Assembly: GCA_049587715.1 (NCBI GenBank) | Contig: JBAVEL010000094.1 | Location: forward strand, 1 to 17,845 | Length of the DNA: 17,845 nucleotides | Reading direction: 5' to 3' | Origin: JBAVEL01 sp049587715 | Lineage (GTDB): Bacteria > Bacteroidota > Ignavibacteria > UBA10030 > UBA6906 | Part shown: in pieces, positions 13,703 to 17,845 of the stretch | How the letters are laid out: each line of letters starts with the position of its first letter | How positions within the stretch are numbered: the first letter of the stretch is position 1 | Program-made: the position numbers and the translations under genes | Notes under the pieces: generated by a model | The model's database searches: none | What the model saw: the letters and a program-made list of their open reading frames with translations, nothing else | Told to the model about the DNA's origin: nothing

Positions 13703-13731
13703 AATATACTGCGGTATATCGTAAAAAGCAA
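13703..13731 (-). promoter_or_regulatory. Sigma70-like promoter of the beta-helix gene
   Basis: On the minus strand TTGCTT (13731-13726), a 17-bp spacer and TATATT (13708-13703). The expected start is near 13696, about 19 nt before the ATG at 13677. It lies in the 64-nt gap after the TatD-radical SAM gene, so the beta-helix/HEAT-cyclophilin pair can be expressed independently of the receptor genes upstream. Confidence 0.6.
13704..13719. repeat. Palindrome overlapping the beta-helix gene -10 box
   Basis: ATATAC, TGCG, GTATAT: a perfect 6-bp inverted repeat with a 4-bp centre that covers most of the -10 box and the adjacent spacer. It could be an operator or simply an AT-rich melting region; no regulator gene is adjacent. 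Confidence 0.4.
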
Positions 13732-13741
13732 GTCCCGCAGC

Positions 13742-15148
13742 TCAGAACAGGGGACGCACCTGGAAGCGGGCCCCCACGTCCTCTTCGGCGATGCGGCGCG
13801 CCTTCTCCAGATCCAGGTCCTCCACCGCCACAACGGTCATGGTCACCGCGCCCAGCAACCGGACGCACGCGCGTGCAAAGTCCAGCATGGCCGCGAAAAA
13901 ACGGGGACCGTCCAGGCGCATGAGCGATCCGTAGGTGCCGGCATCGGTGGCGTTGAGGCTGATGGAGACCGCATCGATGAGTCCCACCAGCTCCGGCACG
14001 ATGTCGCGCCCGTTGATGACGCTTCCGTGCCCGTTGGTGTTCAGCCGCGTCCGTCCCCCCCGCGCCTTCACCCACTGCGCCACGGCCTTCAGCTCCTCCA
14101 GCCGGATGGTGGGCTCCCCGTACCCGCAGAACACCACCTCCCGGAAGGATCCCGGGTCTCCGATGGCCGCTGTCACCTCTTCCACCGCGGGCTCCCTCTG
14201 CAGCCGGAGATTGTACCCCTTGATGACCGCCTCCCCCTTGCGGTCGCAGAAGACGCAGTCAGCGTTGCAGCGGATTGTCAGGTTGATGTAGAGGGAATCG
14301 CCCAGCCGGTACACAATCTCGGGGGGGGCGGGCTCCCCCCTTCGGAAGAGGCGCCCTGCCCCGTGGGTGGTGGCCCTCGAGACATCCGCCTCGGGAATTC
14401 CGTGCAACCGGGCCAGCTCCGCCGCCACCAGGAGCGCGTGCCGCGGCTCATTCCGCTTCCCCCGGTGGGGCACCGGACTCATATACGGACAATCGGTCTC
14501 CACCAGAAGGTGCTGGACGGGCAGAGCCGCAGCCGTCTCCCGCACGCCGGATGCATTCGGGAATGTGAGGATCCCCGGAAAGGAAATGAAGAAGCCCATC
14601 CTGATGAGGCGCCACGCCGCATCCCTGTCTCCGGAAAAGCAGTGGAACACCCCCCGGGGACCCGGATACCGGCCCGGGGGAACCCCCCGCGGAGTCCGCC
14701 ACGAGGGATGGGCCCCGGTGAACTCCTCCAGAATCAGGAGCGCGTCCCCGAGGGATTCCCGCGTGTGGACCACCACCGGCAGGTCCAGCCGGGCGGCGAT
14801 TGCGAGCTGCTCCCGGAAGACCTCCTTCTGGAGATCGGGCGGGGCATGGAGGTAGTGGTAGTCCAGCCCTATCTCCCCGATGCCCACGACCCGCTCGTGA
14901 CGGGCCATCCGCTCCATCTCCTCCGCCCAACCGGGGCCTGCGGATCCCGCCTGATGTGGGTGCAGCCCCACGCAGGCAAAGACCGCCGGCTCCCGTTCCG
15001 CCAGAGCCAGCGCCCGCCGGGAATCCTCCGGATCCGTGGCCGGATTCACCATCCATTCCACACCCGCATCCAGGGCCCGGCGTATCACCTCGTCCCGGTC
15101 CGGATCGAACTGCTCCGAGGTCAGGTGCGCATGCGTATCGACGAGCAT
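13742..15148 (-). CDS. TatD-family hydrolase fused to a TatD-associated radical SAM domain
   Basis: 468 residues in two parts. Residues 1-268 are a TatD-type metal-dependent DNase with the expected ligands: H6 and H8 (DTHAHL), E92 (GIGEIGLDY), H128 (VVVHTRES), H169 (VFHCFSGD) and D219 (VETDCPYMSP). A Pro/Gly/Arg-rich insertion lies at about 146-166. Residues 275-468 form a short radical SAM domain with the iron-sulfur motif C294-x3-C298-x2-C301 (CNADCVFC), a GYGEPT motif near 342-347 for S-adenosylmethionine, and SISLNA further on. This resembles the radical SAM family annotated as TatD-associated, whose reaction is unknown. The gene starts 31 nt after the TonB receptor gene, with AAGGG before the ATG. 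There is no break between the domains, so it reads as a real fusion. The substrate is unknown; a nucleic-acid link is suggested only by TatD. Confidence 0.88.
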   Translation of the reverse strand: MLVDTHAHLTSEQFDPDRDEVIRRALDAGVEWMVNPATDPEDSRRALALAEREPAVFACVGLHPHQAGSAGPGWAEEMERMARHERVVGIGEIGLDYHYLHAPPDLQKEVFREQLAIAARLDLPVVVHTRESLGDALLILEEFTGAHPSWRTPRGVPPGRYPGPRGVFHCFSGDRDAAWRLIRMGFFISFPGILTFPNASGVRETAAALPVQHLLVETDCPYMSPVPHRGKRNEPRHALLVAAELARLHGIPEADVSRATTHGAGRLFRRGEPAPPEIVYRLGDSLYINLTIRCNADCVFCDRKGEAVIKGYNLRLQREPAVEEVTAAIGDPGSFREVVFCGYGEPTIRLEELKAVAQWVKARGGRTRLNTNGHGSVINGRDIVPELVGLIDAVSISLNATDAGTYGSLMRLDGPRFFAAMLDFARACVRLLGAVTMTVVAVEDLDLEKARRIAEEDVGARFQVRPLF

Positions 15149-15179
15149 CCCTTCGTTTCCCTTCCGCCGGCGGGGCCCG

Positions 15180-17348
15180 CTACAGGAGCGTCTCCAGCAC
15201 CAGGAACACGCTCCGGGGCGGGGCCAGATTGCCGATCCACTCCACGTAGTTGTACTGAAAAACGTTGTTCACTCCCAGGGCCACCGTTGCAGGTCCGGAG
15301 GGGCCCCCGAGGCGGACCCGCGCCCTCAGATCGGTCACCCAGGTGCTCCCGCGCGTTTCGGCGTCGGACACGAAGGAGGAAAACTCCGGGTCGATCCGCT
15401 CCGTGCGGGAGAGATACCGGAAGTCCCCGCCTATCTCGAACACACCCAGCCGCACCAGCACCGAGGCGGTCGCCACATGCCGCGGCCTGTATTTCAGCAC
15501 GCCGCCGTCCGTCAGGTCGCGCCCGAACGCGTATGTATGGGATGTCTCCACCAGCACCCGCTTCCCCCCGGCCGCCGCGCGGAGGGTGGTCTCCAGGCCC
15601 TGCACACGCGCGCGGGTCACGTTGTTGAACTGCCCCTTGAGCCGCCCCCCCAGGGGCACGAAACGGGGCTCGATCAGGTCGTACAGGTCGGCCTGGAAGG
15701 CCGCCAGGTCCGCCTGCAGGGCCTCCCCCACGAAATGGGTCACGCCCACCTCATACGAGTAGCTCCGTTCGGGTCTCAGCGCGGGATTGGGCACGATGTC
15801 CAGCCCGCCCGCCTGCGTCGTGATGAAGGCCTCGGCCGCGGATGGGGCGCGGAATCCCCGCCCGAAGGAGGCCCGCACCGCGGTGGCCCCCGAGACGGTC
15901 CAGAGAATGCCCGCCTTGGGATTGAACTGGCTGCTCGAGGGAAGGGAATCCAGGTCCTGGAGGTCGTATCGCGCCCCGAGGCTCACGCGGACATCGCCCC
16001 CGATCCGGAACTCGTCCTGGCCGTACACCGCCCCTCCCCCGCCCCGTCTGGTGCCGAAAAGGTCGGACCGCACCCCCTCCAGGAAACCTTCGGCCCCGGC
16101 CGTAAAGACATGCGCGGAAGAAAGCGTGAAGCTCCATTGGGCCTCGGCCCGCATGACGTCGGAGCGCGAATCGTTCACGAGGGTGTCAATGGTGTCGTTC
16201 CAGCGGTTGCGAAACCACATGGCCCGGACCGTGAACAGCCCCCCTTTGGCGGCCGATCCCGCATACTGTCCGCTCAGGAAGAAGCGGGTGGACCGGACGG
16301 CATCCCCCTGTTGCACCTCGGGGGGAACCAGGGCATGGGCCAGATCCCGCCAGTACAGGAAACTCCCCCTGCGCTGTTCCATGACGTTCAGGGTCAGCGT
16401 GGCGGCATCCCCGTCCGGGAACCGGTAACGGGTTTTTAGGTAGCCGTTGATGCGCCTCCGGAAGTCGTTCTGCCGGTACCCGTCGTCCGCCTGCCGGGAA
16501 CCGTAGAGCAGAACACCAAGATCCCCGGCGGAGAAGGAGTGCTCTGCGGACTGCCCGTCGAAGGTCCGCGTGCCTCCCCCCCAGGTCCAGGCATTGTACG
16601 ACGGCTCTCCGTAGAACCCGCCGTAGGCCCGCACTGCGGTGCGGGGCTCCTCGCCCACGGGGCGGGTCAGCACATTGATGACCCCTCCCAGGGCGCTGGA
16701 CCCGTAGAGCGCGGAGCCCGCCCCCTTGACCACCTCCACCCTGTCCACGATGCCCACGGGGATGGTCTCGAAATTCAGCTCGCGTGTGTCGCCGGTCAGG
16801 AAGGGAATGCCGTCCACAAGCATCAGGACGCGGCTCCCCGCGCCCCGGCTGTAGCCGCTGGACCCCCTGATGTTCACCTGGTACTCGGTCATGTTCACGC
16901 CCGGAACCGACCGGAGGGCTTCATCCAGGGTGAGGTTGTTTCGCAGGGACAGGGTGGATCCGTCCACCACGGCCACGCTCAGAGGAACCTCCAGCAGGGA
17001 CTGCTCCCGCTTGCTGGCCGTCACCACCACGTCCTCGGTCTGGATGGGGATCGGAACCAGCCGGACGCTCACCACGGTCGTATCCCCCTCCCCCACCGGC
17101 ACGTCCTCCAGGGTCTCCCGGCGGTATCCCAGACGGGAGAAGGAGAGGGAGAATCTCCCCGGTCTCAGCCCCCCCAGGAAGAAGGTCCCCTGAACGCCGG
17201 TGGCGGTTCCCCGGGAGGTCCCCGCAGCCGTGACGTTCACACCCGGGAGGGGATGGCCGTCTTCGGCGGCTGTCACCGTCCCGCGGACGGCGCCCGCCTC
17301 GGCGGCAGACCCGGGAACAAGCAGCAGGAACAGCAGGGCCGCTTTCAT
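15180..17348 (-). CDS. TonB-dependent outer-membrane receptor with carboxypeptidase-regulatory-like N-terminal domain
   Basis: 722 residues. A signal peptide (about 1-19) is followed by a CarboxypepD_reg-like beta-sandwich (21-97, VRGTVTAAEDGHPLPGVNV), as in SusC-type and related FCB receptors. A TonB-box-like EDVVVTA (105-111) comes next, then the plug (about 115-230) with LDEALRSVPGV, VLMLVDGIP and VDRVEVVKGAGSALYGSSAL. The barrel (about 235-722) includes FGRGFRAPSAAEAF and NPALRPERSYSYEVGV. The protein ends VFLVLETLL rather than in the usual aromatic residue, a small oddity for the barrel-insertion signal. The substrate cannot be told; it is more like siderophore/BtuB-type receptors in length than the roughly 1000-residue SusC proteins. 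Its ATG overlaps the stop of the preceding lipoprotein gene (ATGA), so the two are coupled. The promoter lies outside the window. Confidence 0.92.
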   Translation of the reverse strand: MKAALLFLLLVPGSAAEAGAVRGTVTAAEDGHPLPGVNVTAAGTSRGTATGVQGTFFLGGLRPGRFSLSFSRLGYRRETLEDVPVGEGDTTVVSVRLVPIPIQTEDVVVTASKREQSLLEVPLSVAVVDGSTLSLRNNLTLDEALRSVPGVNMTEYQVNIRGSSGYSRGAGSRVLMLVDGIPFLTGDTRELNFETIPVGIVDRVEVVKGAGSALYGSSALGGVINVLTRPVGEEPRTAVRAYGGFYGEPSYNAWTWGGGTRTFDGQSAEHSFSAGDLGVLLYGSRQADDGYRQNDFRRRINGYLKTRYRFPDGDAATLTLNVMEQRRGSFLYWRDLAHALVPPEVQQGDAVRSTRFFLSGQYAGSAAKGGLFTVRAMWFRNRWNDTIDTLVNDSRSDVMRAEAQWSFTLSSAHVFTAGAEGFLEGVRSDLFGTRRGGGGAVYGQDEFRIGGDVRVSLGARYDLQDLDSLPSSSQFNPKAGILWTVSGATAVRASFGRGFRAPSAAEAFITTQAGGLDIVPNPALRPERSYSYEVGVTHFVGEALQADLAAFQADLYDLIEPRFVPLGGRLKGQFNNVTRARVQGLETTLRAAAGGKRVLVETSHTYAFGRDLTDGGVLKYRPRHVATASVLVRLGVFEIGGDFRYLSRTERIDPEFSSFVSDAETRGSTWVTDLRARVRLGGPSGPATVALGVNNVFQYNYVEWIGNLAPPRSVFLVLETLL

Positions 17349-17845
17349 CGGAACGGGGGGGGAGGAAGGCGCGTGAAGTCCACCGTGATGTCCACATTCC
17401 GGGTGGTATCCCCCGCAACGGCCTCCACGGGGGAGGGCACCGCCAGGTTGGAATCCAGGTCATACTGTCCCACGGGCCGCCAGTCGGAGCTGAACACGGG
17501 ACCGAACTGCTGCGCCACCACCACGTAGGGGTAGATCCCGGGAGGGAGCCTCACGGTGTAGGAAACCGCAGGCGTATCGGGGAGGGCAAGAGGCACGGAA
17601 CCCGGTCCGACGGGGGGATGCACCACCGCCCGTCCGGTCAGGACCTCCTCGAGAATGCTGGTAGGGGGAAACCTGCGGAAGGCCACCAGACGGATGTCGT
17701 AGGTGGACCCCGCCGAGTCCCAGGAGAGAAAGGTCACCGTTCCCGTCATGATCCCCGCCGGAGGGAGCGTCTCGGGCGGCGCGATCCCCCTGTCGCAGCC
17801 GGTCACGGCAAGGGCCGCCAGCAGGGCCGCGCCGGCCCTCCACGC
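17345..17845 (-). CDS. Lipoprotein preceding the TonB receptor (5' end outside window)
   Basis: The visible part is 166 residues, open to the window edge at 17845. The frame begins inside a signal sequence, RAGAALLAALAVTGC, whose last four residues form a lipobox with the modified Cys at visible residue 17. A GTG at 17806 lies inside this signal peptide and is not the start, so the true start lies beyond the window. The mature protein has a beta-sandwich look: GTVTFLSWDSAGSTYDIRLV, AFRRFPPTS, YTVRLPPGIYPYVVVAQQFG and a final VDITVDF strand. I recall similar 'VAFxxFPP ... LPPGxYxxVVVA' lipoproteins ahead of TonB receptors in other FCB genomes, though I cannot check this here. The ATGA overlap with the receptor argues that they act together, possibly with the lipoprotein as a surface partner. 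No enzymatic motif is seen. Confidence 0.75.
   Translation of the reverse strand, partial: AWRAGAALLAALAVTGCDRGIAPPETLPPAGIMTGTVTFLSWDSAGSTYDIRLVAFRRFPPTSILEEVLTGRAVVHPPVGPGSVPLALPDTPAVSYTVRLPPGIYPYVVVAQQFGPVFSSDWRPVGQYDLDSNLAVPSPVEAVAGDTTRNVDITVDFTRLPPPPFR

Noticed and set aside
13490..15628. A 712-codon open frame on the plus strand across the TatD-radical SAM gene
   Set aside because: Runs through three recognisable minus-strand genes and their promoter gap, and is low-complexity; it reflects GC-rich codon use only.
1..17845. tRNA, rRNA, riboswitch, CRISPR or transposon signatures
   Set aside because: I saw no tandem spaced repeats, terminal inverted repeats with a transposase, or recognisable structured RNA; the genes are closely packed and no gap exceeds about 130 bases.

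Overview
The window is a dense, GC-rich (roughly two-thirds G+C by eye) bacterial chromosome segment with 15 protein genes, two of them cut by the window edges. I see no RNA genes, insertion sequences, phage genes or CRISPR. No gap between genes reaches 300 bases. The gene content points to a high-GC lineage of the Fibrobacterota-Chlorobiota-Bacteroidota (FCB) side of the tree. The evidence is a PorD/DUF4835 protein and a PorV/PorQ-like barrel (type IX secretion accessory families), a DUF6249 membrane protein beside an ECF sigma factor, a secreted beta-helix protein with a C-terminal 'GWN' module, a TonB-dependent receptor with a carboxypeptidase-regulatory-like N-terminus, and the bacillithiol enzyme BshA. 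I cannot name a phylum from this sequence alone.

Layout. 1-123 (-): start of a YigZ/IMPACT-family gene, possibly leaderless. 191-1327 (+): bshA. 1334-2451 (-): ECF sigma factor followed by a zinc-finger anti-sigma factor. 2581-2928 (+): DUF6249 membrane protein. The 130 bp between sigma and DUF6249 hold two mirror-image ECF-type promoters (TGTAACC, 17 bp, GTCYAA), one on each strand, so the sigma factor probably drives both itself and the DUF6249 gene. 2935-8392 (-): a gene string read from 8392 downwards: PorV/PorQ-like barrel, helix-hairpin-helix-like outer-membrane barrel, membrane-anchored histidine phosphatase, mnmA, and a dihydrodiol-dehydrogenase-like Gfo/Idh/MocA oxidoreductase. Most members overlap by 4-14 nt. 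8518-9408 (+): porD (DUF4835), with its own sigma70-like promoter.

9413-17845 (-): a second string read from 17845 downwards: a lipoprotein (cut at its 5' end) overlapping a TonB-dependent receptor, then a TatD-nuclease/radical-SAM fusion, then (with its own promoter) a secreted parallel beta-helix protein whose stop overlaps the start of a secreted HEAT-repeat/cyclophilin fusion.

Theme. Most of the window is cell-envelope and secretion biology, with housekeeping genes (mnmA, bshA, yigZ) interspersed. The points most worth a second look are the symmetric ECF promoter pair, the TatD-radical SAM fusion, the beta-helix/HEAT-cyclophilin coupled pair, and the lipoprotein-receptor pair. The three fully visible convergent junctions have only 4-6 nt between stop codons.
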